64,000 nt of DNA from Ichthyophis bannanicus (taxonomy: Eukaryota > Chordata > Amphibia > Gymnophiona > Ichthyophiidae), in contig CM066037.1 of the NCBI GenBank assembly GCA_033557465.1, forward strand, positions 520,420,686 through 520,484,685. The letters run 5' to 3'. The notes under the pieces are model-generated. The model did no database searches. It was not told the origin of the DNA and saw nothing but the letters and a program-made list of their open reading frames with translations. Shown in pieces: positions 1 to 10,943 of the stretch. Every line of letters starts with the position of its first letter. Within the stretch, counting starts at the first letter, position 1. A program made the position numbers and the translations under genes.

Positions 1-908
1 AACATACGCTGACCCATAGAGCTTGCCGATGAATGGGTATCAGTACCAGAAGCATGGGCTACTTTTCCAGAGCATTGCACCAGAAGCTCTCTTGAGGTGG
101 AGGCCTTGGGAGCATCCTGGACCCCTTTTGCGTCTTTGGAGGAGATATCCTCCCGCTGGGGTAGTTTGGCCAGTCGATCCAATTCAAGGGCAATGCTCAA
201 GGCATCTCTATGTTTAGATAGAGATCTACCCTTGGGATGATGGCCTGTTTTGTGTTTCGATACCTGAGATCCATGTGAGGAAGACAATGCCCTTGATGAC
301 GTCGAAGCGTGTGAAACCGCATCTGAGGCAAAAAGGGAGCAGAGTTTGGCAGCCCGATTCTATAGGCCTCTCTTTGTCATCTTCTTGCATAGGGGACATT
401 CAGATGGCTGGTGATGTGGGCCGAGGCATTTAAGACACCAGTCATGGGTATCAGTAGCAGAGATAGTGCTACCATACTTGGAACATTTCTTAAAACCACT
501 GGTTGTTTTATCCATCATGTCAGTAGACTGGATGGAAGGCCTAGGCCTAAGATGGCACCGATGCACCTGAAAGAACTGAAGTAGTACTACTTTTTTTTCT
601 TAAGAAAGAAAGAAATAGAATCAAAGTTATTGGTTCCGACATCAACAGGAAGGCAGACGCAACCACAAAAATAATAAAGAAGAAGAAGAAGAAATTTTCT
701 GCAGTGACAGGATTTGCTTCCTGCTGGCTCCACGGAAAATGAAGAACTGAGGAGGCAGAGTCACAAAGGCGGGAAGGCAGCAGCGCAGACGCAGTGGGAT
801 GCTTCCAAAAGTTTTCCTATTGGACGCTGGGGAATATTTCCGCATGGGCTCCGTCGATACCGACGTCACCCATATGTGAAGACTACATTCTTGTTTGTTC
901 CTGGAGAT
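1..908 (-). mobile_element. DIRS element Z, 5' part (gag remnant and right terminal repeat)
   Basis: This is the 5' portion of a DIRS-type tyrosine-recombinase retrotransposon read on the minus strand; the rest lies before the window. The gag zinc-finger segment (566 to 360) and the Ser/Pro-rich part beyond it match the gag of DIRS B at 24572-24020. From about 700 to 908 the sequence parallels the right inverted terminal repeat of DIRS B (24780-24977) and ends in the same ggagat edge. The matching half of an internal complementary region is present in DIRS A at 3179-3214, which fixes the terminus at 908. The copy is broken by frameshifts and directly abuts DIRS E with no visible target duplication, as expected for DIRS elements. 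Confidence 0.8.
360..566 (-). pseudogene. DIRS gag N-terminal zinc-finger fragment (element Z)
   Basis: A 68-codon open stretch contains the DIRS gag signature HDWCLKCLG followed by a second Cys pair (ECPLCKKM), preceded by a Cys near KKCSKYG. The same arrangement occurs in DIRS B (24318-24572), where the spacing and flanking residues are nearly the same. The Cys/His spacing suggests a zinc-binding module of the nucleocapsid-like protein; binding of element RNA is inferred, not seen. The start lies near the element's expected gag start, but the reading frame breaks downstream (towards position 1), so this is a dead copy. It is not a host zinc-finger gene: it sits inside a DIRS terminal region in the expected order. 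Confidence 0.75.
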
Positions 909-2167
909 CCCGCTCTTCCCTCCAGCTGGGTAGCCGCTGCCGCTCCCATGGAGGGCGAAGCATGCCTTCCCCTGGTCTGTATGGAGCTCTTGGCAGTCCC
1001 CGAGGGCCCTGCTTTACATGACTGATCTCTATCTTCTTGCAAATTCTCTTCCGCCGTCCGACAGTGGTCTCACAGCCCCAACATATCCCTGAGGCTGAGA
1101 CATGCCCAGTCACGCCCCACAGGGTACATATGTGGCCTTTGCCAGCATGGCACAATGAGGAGTAAAGAAAGGCCCCTTCCAGTCCCCCTGGTGGTCTTTC
1201 TCTCCCAGTCTACTTGGTGATCTCTCCCTTCCAGTCTTTCCCGTTGCAGTATTAAAACTCTACCCACTGAACTCTTACTTGTTTCGGGGTGGGGGGGGCG
1301 GGGGCGGGGTTTGTCTATTCTGCAGAAAACAAAAAAGGCAGATATCCGAGCTAAAATCCACAAACTAAAATAAAAAACAGCGGAGGAGCAGTCCCAGCAT
1401 CCGAGCAGGCTCTCCCCCCTTGTCAATGGCCCTGCACTGCTATTTTCCCTGCTGCATAGGAAATGGCATGGCTCCTGCACCTCTGCAAAATGGCACTTAA
1501 AAACTTGCGGACCGCAGTGTGCAGCCTCCACTGTGGAATTGGAAAAGGGAGACTGCCTTCGCAGAAAAAAGCCCTCGGAGGGGTACTATGTGGCACATGC
1601 GTCTCTGTCTCCTTCGCTCTCCTGCTCCCGCCTCGCGCACAGCCCCACTTACTGGCTTCGGTGCTGAGGCAGGAGCCCTATTGAGAGCTGTCTTAAGTCT
1701 GGTCTTGTCTCCCTCAAGCGGCTCCACACGCACTGACAGGTTTGGGGGCTGCAGCAGTTGCAAGAAAGGCACCAGTGAGTCTTTTCTTTCACAGAGAGAG
1801 GGCCCCTGTCCTAACATTGCCCTTTTTTGCTTATTCACGTTTTTTCCCCCCCTTCAACCAGATTTATTGCTGCCTTAGCTCCTGTCATTGCACCCAGGAC
1901 AAGGGCTCTAATGGATGCCAATGCCCCAATGACAGAGGAAAGAAAATGATCAATCAAAGAAACAACAGGCCTCTTAGTTGTCCCTACAGTGAGCCCAGAA
2001 CCATGGGATCACCCACTCCAGCTGCTTGGAGACTGAGCTTACTGAGGGCTGGTAGGTGGTGAAAGTACAACTGATGTCATCAAAAGATGACATGCTTAGT
2101 CTCCAAGCTGCTGGTGGGAGTTGACTACCCAGAGGTACGGGACTGGACTGGAGGGATGATAAGGAAG
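909..2167 (-). mobile_element. DIRS element E, 5' fragment (gag start, leader, right terminal repeat)
   Basis: This fragment belongs to the DIRS C/D family rather than the A/B/Z family. On the minus strand near 1155 to 1040 a degraded gag start is visible, with Cys-rich sequence (GICWGCETT) aligning with the gag start of DIRS D (62112, GMCQGC) and DIRS C (52436, GVCRGC). A leader of about 800 bp follows. At about 1985-2167 comes a right terminal repeat with the paired tcatcaaaagatgacatg hairpin and the edge ctggagggatgataagg, shared with DIRS C (53210-53389) and D (62800-62970). No intact coding frame remains. The copy is truncated at 909, where it meets the terminus of DIRS Z. Confidence 0.7.
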
Positions 2168-2872
2168 TTGAGACTGCCAGTGATGTACATGAGCATCGGT
2201 GCAGAGGGAAAAGAAGTTGGAAGAAAGGAGCATGTCAGAAGGGGGAAAAGTGGAAGGAGTCAAGGGAGGGAGTTTACGGGTCCAGACAATCTTGGAGACA
2301 CAGAGAGAAGAAGAATGGGCTGGAGTAAATGTAATCTGTAGTGAGAAAAGAACACAAGAATGGTCCGTCCAGGGGAGTGGGAGACTACAGAGAGAAGTGG
2401 GGGGGGGGGAAGGGGGGGTGAAGGGCTGGAAGAAGACAGCAGAGGTTGGGGTCCACAGTGTGTCCAGCAGCATGGATGGGGAAATAGAGAAGGTAAGATT
2501 AAGGTCAGAGGTGGGCAAGCAAAGATCTATTGGAAGCTGTCCGGGGTGAGTTGAAATGCACACTGAAATCACCTAAGCTATAAAGTTGTGGGTAACAAAT
2601 GCAGGCCTCATGAGAGTAAGAGTCAAAAGGAGTGTGTCCCATAGAACAGGAGTGAGGGTAGGGGGACAGTAGAGACAAAGAAAGTAAGTAGGAGGGGAGG
2701 AATGTAGGGAGCCCAGGAAGGCTTCCGGATAGTGAAGAGTTCGGTAAGAGCAACAGAAGAGCGGTAAAAGAGAGCACCTCTGCCGCCAGACCTCCCACAG
2801 TGCGGTGTGGAAAGAGCAGATAATCCAGAAGATAGATAACAGAGAAGAACCGGGTCATCTCCAGCCTTCAAA
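2168..2872 (-). pseudogene. Decayed LINE (L2/CR1-like) endonuclease fragment
   Basis: No intact gene is present, but minus-strand translation in shifting frames shows an APE-type LINE endonuclease: GDFSVHFNSP (from GDFNVHF) near 2560, AGHTVDPN (from GHTLDL) near 2460, and LPLPWTDHSCVLFSL (from the S/TDH catalytic His motif) near 2390. The order and spacing are those of the C-terminal half of an L2-clade endonuclease. The copy is old, with many frameshifts and G-run expansions around 2398-2420. It is bounded by the DIRS E terminus and by the left terminal repeat of DIRS A. Assignment to L2 rather than CR1 is tentative. Confidence 0.5.
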
Positions 2873-3060
2873 GCATAGTTACTCACCTGTAACAGGTGAT
2901 CTCCGGGAACAGCAGGAATTTAGTCTTCACATATGGGTATCATCGGTAACGACGGAGCCTGCACGGGAACGCTCCCCAATGTCCAAAAGGAAAGCGCCTG
3001 CGTGCTGCCTTCCCGCCTTTCCCACCTGTCCCTCTCCAGTTGAGTTTATAGCTGAGACAA
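2873..3060 (-). repeat. Left inverted terminal repeat of DIRS A
   Basis: The outer 58 bp (2873-2930) recur as a perfect reverse complement at 3121-3178. The body (about 2930-3060) is the reverse complement of the right terminal repeat seen in DIRS B at 24820-24945, including the gtgcaggctccg and ggcgggaaggcag blocks. Inverted terminal repeats are typical of DIRS-1-like elements. The edge contains the 17-nt palindrome tcacctgtaacaggtga and, on the minus (sense) strand, a CAG/GTGAGT splice-donor-like site at 2881-2889. Confidence 0.85.
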
Positions 3061-3120
3061 AAGAGAGAGGAAAAGAGAGAAAGAGAGAGAGATACAACTC
3101 CTAGGGGAGGTGGGTGGGTT

Positions 3121-3214
3121 GTGAAGACTAAATTCCTGCTGTTCCCGGAGATCACCTGTTACAGGTGAGTAACTATGCTATCTCCAGGAACAAGAAGGAA
3201 TGTAGTCTTCACAT
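3121..3214 (-). repeat. Internal complementary region (ICR) of DIRS A
   Basis: Two adjoining halves are visible. 3121-3178 is an exact reverse complement of the left edge 2873-2930 (58 of 58 bases). 3179-3214 is the reverse complement, with one mismatch, of the right edge of DIRS B (24942-24977), and also matches the DIRS Z edge (874-908). This is the DIRS-1 ICR arrangement, in which the ICR bridges the two termini so that a circular DNA intermediate can be completed. Its presence establishes the family independently of the proteins and defines the exact ends of both termini. Confidence 0.88.
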
Positions 3215-4217
3215 ATCGGGACTCCCTAGCTGCAGATGCCAGGGGGATGGCCCCAGAAAGTTGTGTGCCCTTGTGAAAGGGCTCCACTTCCTCCCATGAA
3301 TCTCTGCTTTCACAAAAAAATACGTTCAAGTATAACTGGATGCTTACTTTATCTTCAAAGATTATACCAAAAATATATCTACTTGTGTTAACTATTGAGG
3401 TCTCAGACTTATTGTAGCTCTGCCATAAGGACTAAACGTCCGTTATCGTGGCAGTGAGCCCTTTTGCATCAACGACCTCGTGAGTGTGAGTGGGTTAAAA
3501 AAACACAGCCCTAAAGACCCAAATCAATAATTTAAAATTCCAAAACTCGTGTTCTTATCTGTGCTATAAAACAGCCCACTCTCATGGATTTGAGCACTGA
3601 TCCCGACGCCTCCCTTTGGTACCAGTCAAGCGTTTCACAACGCTAACTTTCATCAAGGGATCTGTCCACTACTCCGATCCAACTCTGCGGTTCCTAATAA
3701 ACCAAACATAAAAATGATAATCAACCCTCTATTAAAAACACCCTAAATTTAAAACTTATTTATACTGCTAACCACCCTAAACCTATATTCCAGCTACTAA
3801 AAAGAAATCAACCCACCTTTTAAAACTCCATAGCTGCCCACGTTTCACCAAGAAATCTCCGAATCAATGAAATGGTAACACGAAACGCCGCGCATGCGGA
3901 CTAACGAACGTATCTCCTATCTTATAGGAGCCACTCCTACTCATACAGCCAATCAACTATCTCCACATCACCATTGGCTACACCTACTCACAAAATGTGT
4001 CTCAGGCAAAATGCACTACAGCTACCAATCCCACGTTTAACTCCCGACAAACAAAAACTCAGGAATCCCCCTCCATTAGCACCATACTCACAGCAAACAA
4101 TCTCTGAAAAACAATTCCTAAAAAATGATGGCAATACCCGTTAATACATCAAATACCTAGGGGTCCCTCACTCGAAACCTATCCGTGGATATCTCCCATC
4201 TCCCATTCAATCCATTA

Positions 4218-6584
4218 TCAGAGACATCGAGCCCATTCCACCTGGGCATTCAAGCCCTTAGGAGATACAGTGTCACACGTATAGATCCACCATTGTTCCC
4301 GTCGAATGAGAACCTGATCTACTGGTGCTTTAAAATCATCTTGTAACACCTGATCTACACATAAAACACGGAGCTGTTCAAACTGATGTCGCTGCTCCAC
4401 ACAATGTTGAACTATGGGAGCCTCCATTACTACATGTTTTAAGCGGCTCTTATGCTCACGAATCCGAATCCGAAATGCCCGCGTGGTCTTCCCTATATAC
4501 GCTAGACCACAAGGGCACAAGATAACATACACCACATTATGGGAACCGCAGGTCGTTGAAAATCTTAAAGTCCTACGGAATCCATTGTATTCAAAAACAG
4601 AGGCCTCCATAGTCAACATACAAATATCACAATTTCCACAGCATCGATGACCTCCTTCAGAGGGCACGACCATATCCATCTCTATTGGTCGCAAAACTGC
4701 GGGACTTAAAAACTCCTTCAGATTACGATCTCGAGTCCAAACACACCTTACTGTCTTCCCGGTTAAGCCAGGGACAGCCATCAAAACATTGGAATGTTTC
4801 TTAATAATTCGCTGTATTCTAGAACTAATCGGAGAATACTTCGTAATCAAATTTATATGGGAAGTGGCTACTACTCCAATAGATGTTTTCTCACGGGACT
4901 CCAAAAGTAAAGCACGATGATTGAAACGTGCCCGAGTGTACGCTCTCTTCACCACAGATTTGGGATACCCTCTAGCTATAAAATCAGCAAACAATAATTT
5001 AGCTCGCCGTTTAAAATCTTGTAAATCAGAACAGTTCCTGCGAAAACGCAGGAACTGAGAGTAGGGGAGGCTCTCTTTCAATCTGCGGGGATGTAAACTG
5101 CGAAAATGCAGAAAAGTGTTCCTATCAATCTGCTTTCTAAAAACAGAAGTATTCCACCCTTGAAAAGAGCGACTAATTTCGACATCTAAGTATTGTAAAA
5201 TGTCTTTATGAAACGTGTGAGTGAACGTGATGTTAATATCTAAGTGGTTCAACCACTCAAGAAACTCAACTAGAGACTGTTCCGTGCCATGCCACATCAA
5301 AAAAATGTCATCAATGTATCTACACCATAGCAAAATCTGAGCAATATAAACTGATGACAATACCCACTTCTTCTCAAACAACCCCATATAAAAATTAGCC
5401 ACAGATGGGGCGCATGTTGCGCCCATAGCCACCCCAGTGACTTGCTGATATAAATTCCCCTGAAACAAAAAATAATTATGTTTAATCGCTAATCGGGCCA
5501 GGGACATTATAAATTGGTGTTTGGGCTCTGATACATCTCCTCGCAGCTGAAGTACTTCTAGAATAACTTGTAGCGCCGCGTCCTGCGGAATATGCGTGTA
5601 CAAGGACACCACATCTAGTGTTACTAGAAGGACATCCATATTTTGAGACCATGAATTCATCTGCTTTAATTCTGTTAAGAAGTGGGTTGTGTCCCGGATG
5701 TAGGAGGGAATAGTTGGCAGAAGGGGACGTAAATAGGAGTCTATATACGTGGATAATGGCTCAAGAATAGTGCCTCTGGTGGATACAATAGGACGACCCG
5801 GTGGGTCTTGAAGGCGTTTATGCACCTTAGGAACAAGATAAAATTTTGCTGTTGTAGGCGCAACCACATTTAAATATGAAAACTCCTTCTTAGATATAAA
5901 CCCTGCCACTAATGCTTGTTGAGTGAGGGAATGAATCATCTTTTGCAAAAACTCCCGTGGATCATACTGTAATTTATTATAGACTGTGATGTCCCGTAGT
6001 TGTGTCAAAGCTTCTTGTAAATAGCCTGTTCGAGAGAGAACAACCACGGCTCCCCCCTTGTCTGCACGTTTTACAACAATATCTGGACGATGTCGCAATT
6101 CCACCAGGGCCCTCTGTTCTTCTCGGGATAAAGCTGTATTCCTCAGACAATGATTCTTCTCCAGCTCCCGCACATCTGCTAATACTAGACGTTTGAATAT
6201 TTCCAAGGCCGGATGCAATGGGCCTGGAGGAGACCAGGTAGACCGAAAGGGCAACGGTACCCGTGGTACCACGTCTTCATCCGTAGAGGGATTAAGCACT
6301 GATTCACAATCTCCAAAAAACTGCTTAAGGCTTAATTTTCGTAATAAACGCTCAAAATCTAACCTAAACTGAAAAGAATCAAACCGAATAAAAGGTACAA
6401 ATGATAAACCTTTATTCAAAACTTTTGTAGCTGCAGTAGATAACGGGGTTCCAGAAATGTTTAACAAAAGAGCTTCCTGAGAAACTATTTCTTGCGAGTA
6501 TTGTAACGCTGTTTCGTTTGCCCTTGACCTTGTGTCCTCGGGCCGTGGTGCGCGTGCTTTTTTAGAGGACGGCTCGGGACACAA
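4218..6584 (-). CDS. PLE reverse transcriptase with GIY-YIG endonuclease (left unit of PLE1)
   Basis: An uninterrupted 788-codon frame. The RT core has LVTLDVVSLYTHIP (motif A), GVAMGATCAPSVANFY (motif B) and CRYIDDIFLMWHG (motif C, catalytic YIDD at about residue 421). A Cys cluster, CCGNCDIC, lies near residue 650, and a GIY-YIG nuclease follows at about 683-720 (VYVILCPCGLAYIGKT, then RIREH). This is the EN-positive PLE architecture, in which the GIY-YIG domain nicks DNA and the RT primes from the nick. The first Met (6584) lies in the spacer just beyond the inverted arm, so a start further inside cannot be excluded. The frame appears intact; activity is untested. Vertebrate Neptune-type PLEs are the likeliest relatives. 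Confidence 0.88.
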   Translation of the reverse strand: MCPEPSSKKARAPRPEDTRSRANETALQYSQEIVSQEALLLNISGTPLSTAATKVLNKGLSFVPFIRFDSFQFRLDFERLLRKLSLKQFFGDCESVLNPSTDEDVVPRVPLPFRSTWSPPGPLHPALEIFKRLVLADVRELEKNHCLRNTALSREEQRALVELRHRPDIVVKRADKGGAVVVLSRTGYLQEALTQLRDITVYNKLQYDPREFLQKMIHSLTQQALVAGFISKKEFSYLNVVAPTTAKFYLVPKVHKRLQDPPGRPIVSTRGTILEPLSTYIDSYLRPLLPTIPSYIRDTTHFLTELKQMNSWSQNMDVLLVTLDVVSLYTHIPQDAALQVILEVLQLRGDVSEPKHQFIMSLARLAIKHNYFLFQGNLYQQVTGVAMGATCAPSVANFYMGLFEKKWVLSSVYIAQILLWCRYIDDIFLMWHGTEQSLVEFLEWLNHLDINITFTHTFHKDILQYLDVEISRSFQGWNTSVFRKQIDRNTFLHFRSLHPRRLKESLPYSQFLRFRRNCSDLQDFKRRAKLLFADFIARGYPKSVVKRAYTRARFNHRALLLESREKTSIGVVATSHINLITKYSPISSRIQRIIKKHSNVLMAVPGLTGKTVRCVWTRDRNLKEFLSPAVLRPIEMDMVVPSEGGHRCCGNCDICMLTMEASVFEYNGFRRTLRFSTTCGSHNVVYVILCPCGLAYIGKTTRAFRIRIREHKSRLKHVVMEAPIVQHCVEQRHQFEQLRVLCVDQVLQDDFKAPVDQVLIRREQWWIYTCDTVSPKGLNAQVEWARCL

Positions 6585-6610
6585 AGAGAAGTTGAAGAAA
6601 GCAGCAGAAC

Positions 6611-9600
6611 CACAAGGTCAAGGGCAAACGAAACAGCGTTACAATACTCTTTTGTTAAACATTTCTGGAACCCCGTTATCTACTGCAGCTACAAAAGTTT
6701 TGAATAAAGGTTTATCATTTGTACCTTTTATTCGGTTTGATTCTTTTCAGTTTAGGTTAGATTTTGAGCGTTTATTACGAAAATTAAGCCTTAAGCAGTT
6801 TTTTGGAGATTGTGAATCAGTGCTTAATCCCTCTACGGATGAAGACGTGGTACCACGGGTACCGTTGCCCTTTCGGTCTACCTGGTCTCCTCCAGGCCCA
6901 TTGCATCCGGCCTTGGAAATATTCAAACGTCTAGTGTTAGCAGATGTGCGGGAGCTGGAGAAGAATCATAGTCTGAGGAATACAGCTTTATCCCGAGAAG
7001 AACAGAGGGCCCTGGTGGAATTGCGACATCATCCAGATATTGTTGTAAAACGTGCAGACAAGGGGGGAGCCGTGGTTGTTCTCTCTCGAACAGGCTATTT
7101 ACAAGAAGCTTTGACACAACTACGGGACATCACAGTCTATAATAAATTACAGTATGATCCACGGGAGTTTTTGCAAAAGATGATTCATTCCCTCACTCAA
7201 CAAGCATTAGTGGCAGGGTTTATATCTAAGAAGGAGTTTTCATATATACTTGACAACATATATACTTGACAACAAACTTAACATGGACTCACACATAAAA
7301 TACCTAACAAAAAACATACACTACAAACTTAAGACACTGAGACAACTAAGACCTTTAATTCACTTGCAAGACTTCATAGCTATAATTCAAGCTATTATAA
7401 CTCCACACCTCGATTTTGCAAACTTAATCCTTAATGGCATCACAAAGCAAAATATTAAAAAGATACAACTAACCCAGAACATCGCAGCAAGGATAATAAG
7501 GAACTTAAGCTCAACAGAACATATCACACCGATCCTAGCTGAACTCCATTGGCTACCCATAGACAGCAGAATAAATAAAATATTCTTCTAACAACATTTA
7601 AAACTATAAACAACTTAGCCCCGTCTGTACTCAATACTCTCATCAAAGTAGAAAATGATAAACGAACACAAAGAAGTCGAAACTCAAATACTATAACAGT
7701 ACCAAAGGATTACACAAAAGCTACAAAACAAACTAACAAGAGAGCATTCTCACACTCAGCTCCCACCCTCTGGAATAACCTTCCTGACCACATTCGCCAA
7801 CTGTCAGACATAACGGAATTTAAAAAACAACTAAAAACCCATTTATTCTCTCTATACTACAACAAAGGAGCAGAATTCACCCAGACCACTCAAAGAGACA
7901 CAGGTTAACAATCATAATACAAATTATAGCTACATGTTCTCTGAAGTATAAATTAAAATACAACCCAAGTGATATATACCACAATTTATAATTCATGACA
8001 TAATTGTAAATATCAACAATGTAAATATGTTCTAACAGTTTAATGTTCTAATAATTATAATGTTAATACTTTATATTGTTACCTGTAAATAGTTCAATAT
8101 GTTCTATGTAAACTGACTTGGTATGATACCACCCTTACCATATAACATACTGTTCATTGTAAACCGCACTTGATACTTGTGAAAGAGCGGTATAGAAATA
8201 ATTGCTAAATAAATAAATAAATAAATGTGGTTGCGCCTACAACAGCAAAATTTTATCTTGTTCCTAAGGTGCATAAACGCCTTCAAGACCCACCGGGTCG
8301 TCCTATTGTATCCACCAGAGGCACTATTCTTGAGCCATTATCCACGTATATAGACTCCTATTTACGTCCCCTTCTGCCAACTATTCCCTCCTACATCCGG
8401 GACACAACCCACTTCTTAACAGAATTAAAGCAGATGAATTCATGGTCTCAAAATATGGATGTCCTTCTAGTAACACTAGATGTGGTGTCCTTGTATACGC
8501 ATATTCCGCAGGACGCGGCGCTACAAGTTATTCTAGAAGTACTTCAGCTGCGAGGAGATGTATCAGAGCCCAAACACCAATTTATAATGTCCCTGGCCCG
8601 ATTAGCGATTAAACATAATTATTTTTTGTTTCAGGGGAATTTATATCAGCAAGTCACTGGGGTGGCTATGGGCGCAACATGCGCCCCATCTGTGGCTAAT
8701 TTTTATATGGGGTTGTTTGAGAAGAAGTGGGTATTGTCATCAGTTTATATTGCTCAGATTTTGCTATGGTGTAGATACATTGATGACATTTTTTTGATGT
8801 GGCATGGCACGGAACAGTCTCTAGTTGAGTTTCTTGAGTGGTTGAACCACTTAGATATTAACATCACGTTCACTCACACGTTTCATAAAGACATTTTACA
8901 ATACTTAGATGTCGAAATTAGTCGCTCTTTTCAAGGGTGGAATACTTCTGTTTTTAGAAAGCAGATTGATAGGAACACTTTTCTGCATTTTCGCAGTTTA
9001 CATCCCCGCAGATTGAAAGAGAGCCTCCCCTACTCTCAGTTCCTGCGTTTTCGCAGGAACTGTTCTGATTTACAAGATTTTAAACGGCGAGCTAAATTAT
9101 TGTTTGCTGATTTTATAGCTAGAGGGTATCCCAAATCTGTGGTGAAGAGAGCGTACACTCGGGCACGTTTCAATCATCGTGCTTTACTTTTGGAGTCCCG
9201 TGAGAAAACATCTATTGGAGTAGTAGCCACTTCCCATATAAATTTGATTACGAAGTATTCTCCGATTAGTTCTAAAATACAGCGAATTATTAAGAAACAT
9301 TCCAATGTTTTGATGGCTGTCCCTGGCTTAACCGGGAAGACAGTAAGGTGTGTTTGGACTCGAGATCGTAATCTGAAGGAGTTTTTAAGTCCCGCAGTTT
9401 TGCGACCAATAGAGATGGATATGGTCGTGCCCTCTGAAGGAGGTCATCGATGCTGTGGGAATTGTGATATTTGTATGTTGACTATGGAGGCCTCTGTTTT
9501 TGAATACAATGGATTCCGTAGGACTTTAAGATTTTCAACGACCTGCGGTTCCCATAATGTGGTGTATGTTATCTTGTGCCCTTGTGGTCTAGCGTATATA

Positions 9601-9876
9601 GGGAAGACCACGCGGGCATTTCGGATTCGGATTCGTGAGCATTAGAGCCGCTTAAAACATGTAGTAATGGAGGCTCCCATAGTTCAACATTGTGTGGAGC
9701 AGCGACATCAGTTTGAACAGCTCCGTGTTTTATGTGTAGATCAGGTGTTACAAGATGATTTTAAAGCACCAGTAGATCAGGTTCTCATTCGACGGGAACA
9801 ATGGTGGATCTATACGTGTGACACTGTATCTCCTAAGGGCTTGAATGCCCAGGTGGAATGGGCTCGATGTCTCTGA
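6611..9876 (+). pseudogene. PLE reverse transcriptase/endonuclease (right unit of PLE1), disrupted
   Basis: This is the plus-strand copy of the left unit's protein. It is open from the spacer to 7245, interrupted by an L2 LINE fragment (7246-8221), resumes at 8222 with the RT core including YIDD near 8775, and runs to a premature TAG at 9643 inside the GIY-YIG domain (Lys codon AAG changed to TAG). It then continues in frame to the natural end at 9876. Apart from the insertion and the stop it is nearly identical to the left unit. The open frame starting at 6532 includes spacer residues and is not a natural N-terminus. Confidence 0.88.
7246..8221 (+). mobile_element. L2-type LINE 3' fragment inserted in PLE1
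   Basis: 7250-7591 encodes the C-terminal RT region of an L2-clade LINE (ILDNKLNMDSHIK, then PHLDFANLILNGI, TEHITPILAELHWLPID). After a frameshift near 7590 the C-terminal tail continues to about 7885 (KRAFSHSAPTLWNNLPD, then KKQLKTHLFSLYY). An A/T-rich 3' UTR follows, ending in gtaaaccgc and ggtatagaaata and a short (aaat)n tail at 8206-8221. The break in PLE1 is clean: catat at 7241-7245 and taaatgtgg from 8222 rejoin the sequence seen in the left arm. A 16-bp direct duplication (atatatacttgacaac) is seen at the 5' end, 7244-7276. No long target duplication is visible, as usual for L2. Confidence 0.85.
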
Positions 9877-10431
9877 TAATGGATTGAATGGGAGATGGGA
9901 GATATCCACGGATAGGTTTCGAGTGAGAGACCCCTGGGTATTTGATGTATTAACGGGTATTGCCATCATTTTTTAGGAATTGTTTTTCAGAGATTGTTTG
10001 CTGTGAGTATGGTGCTAATGGAGGGGGATTCCTGAGTTTTTGTTTGTCGGGAGTTAAACGTGGGATTGGTAGCTGTAGTGCATTTTGCCTGAGAAACATT
10101 TTGTGAGTAGGTGTAGCCAATGGTGATGTGGAGATAGTTGATTGGCTGTATGAGTAGGAGTGGCTCCTATAAGATAGGAGATACGTTCGTTAGTCCGCAT
10201 GCGCGGCGTTTCGTGTTACCATTTCATTGATTCGGAGATTTCTTGGTGAAACGTGGGCAGCTATGGAGTTTTAAAAGGTGGGTTGATTTCTTTTTAGTAG
10301 CTGGAATATAGGTTTAGGGTGGTTAGCAGTATAAATAAGTTTTAAATTTAGGGTGTTTTTAATAGAGGGTTGATTATCATTTTTATGTTTGGTTTATTAG
10401 GAACCGCAGAGTTGGATCGGAGTAGTGGACA

Positions 10432-10495
10432 GATCCCCTGATGAAAGTTAGCGTTGTGAAACGCTTGACTGGTACCAAAGGGAGGCGTCGGGATC
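10432..10495 (+). ncRNA. Hammerhead-ribozyme-like motif in the right arm of PLE1
   Basis: The core CTGATGA (10438-10444), GAAA (10458-10461) and GTC (10487-10489) occur in hammerhead order. Stem I is gatccc/gggatc (10432-10437 with 10490-10495, six pairs). Stem III is CGCTT/AGGCG (five pairs including one G-T wobble), closed by a loop containing ggtacc. Helix II is poor (10445-10457), so cleavage may be weak or absent. Hammerhead motifs in PLE terminal repeats are established knowledge. The left-arm counterpart (about 3600-3660, minus) reads TTGATGA and has lost the core. Confidence 0.5.
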
Positions 10496-10943
10496 AGTGC
10501 TCAAATCCATGAGAGTGGGCTGTTTTATAGCACAGATAAGAACACGAGTTTTGGAATTTTAAATTATTGATTTGGGTCTTTAGGGCTGTGTTTTTTTAAC
10601 CCACTCACACTCACGAGGTCGTTGATGCAAAAGGGCTCGCTGCCACGATAACGGACGTTTAGTCCTTATGGCAGAGCTACAATAAGTCTGAGACCTCAAT
10701 AGTTAACACAAGTAGATATATTTTTGGTATAATCTTTGAAGATAAAGTAAGCATCCAGTTATACTTGAACGTATTTTTTTGTGAAAGCTGTGATTGAGAT
10801 GTTCAGTAATTTGACCATAGAGGAAGTGTGATCCCATGAATCTCTGGCATCCTACCAGGGATGGTGGGTAGGAGTTGATTAAGTATGGAACAGGTGTTCA
10901 AGAACAGCCTGACCAAACAAGGCATCCCAGCGGGAGTCCTTGT

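Larger units (their letters stand above)
3307..10831. mobile_element. PLE1: inverted-pair Penelope-like element with 15-bp target duplication
   Basis: Two PLE units are arranged head to head: the left unit reads minus (3307-6534), a 76-bp spacer follows (6535-6610), and the right unit reads plus (6611-10787). The arms are near-identical reverse complements. The right arm lacks about 24 bp near its start and carries an L2 insertion (7246-8221). A 44-nt tail (10788-10831) without counterpart on the left follows the right arm. The 15-bp direct repeat tcccatgaatctctg flanks the whole at 3292-3306 and 10832-10846, and the joined flanks restore DIRS A. Each arm ends in a long non-coding repeat with a hammerhead-like motif. 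Penelope-type elements are known for complex inverted and tandem units. Confidence 0.88.

Noticed and set aside
2199..2549. 116-codon plus-strand frame
   Set aside because: Low-complexity Gly/Glu/Arg sequence opposite a decayed LINE endonuclease on the minus strand; no family signature.
3600..3660. Functional hammerhead in the left arm of PLE1
   Set aside because: The core reads TTGATGA in place of CTGATGA, so the conserved C is lost.
4218..6584. Host GIY-YIG nuclease or telomerase-like gene
   Set aside because: RT plus GIY-YIG in one frame inside an inverted, target-duplicated insertion is a PLE.
6532..6640. Plus-strand N-terminus starting MSSGRGARAF as a novel PLE domain
   Set aside because: It crosses the 76-bp spacer between inverted arms; coding here is a by-product of the junction.
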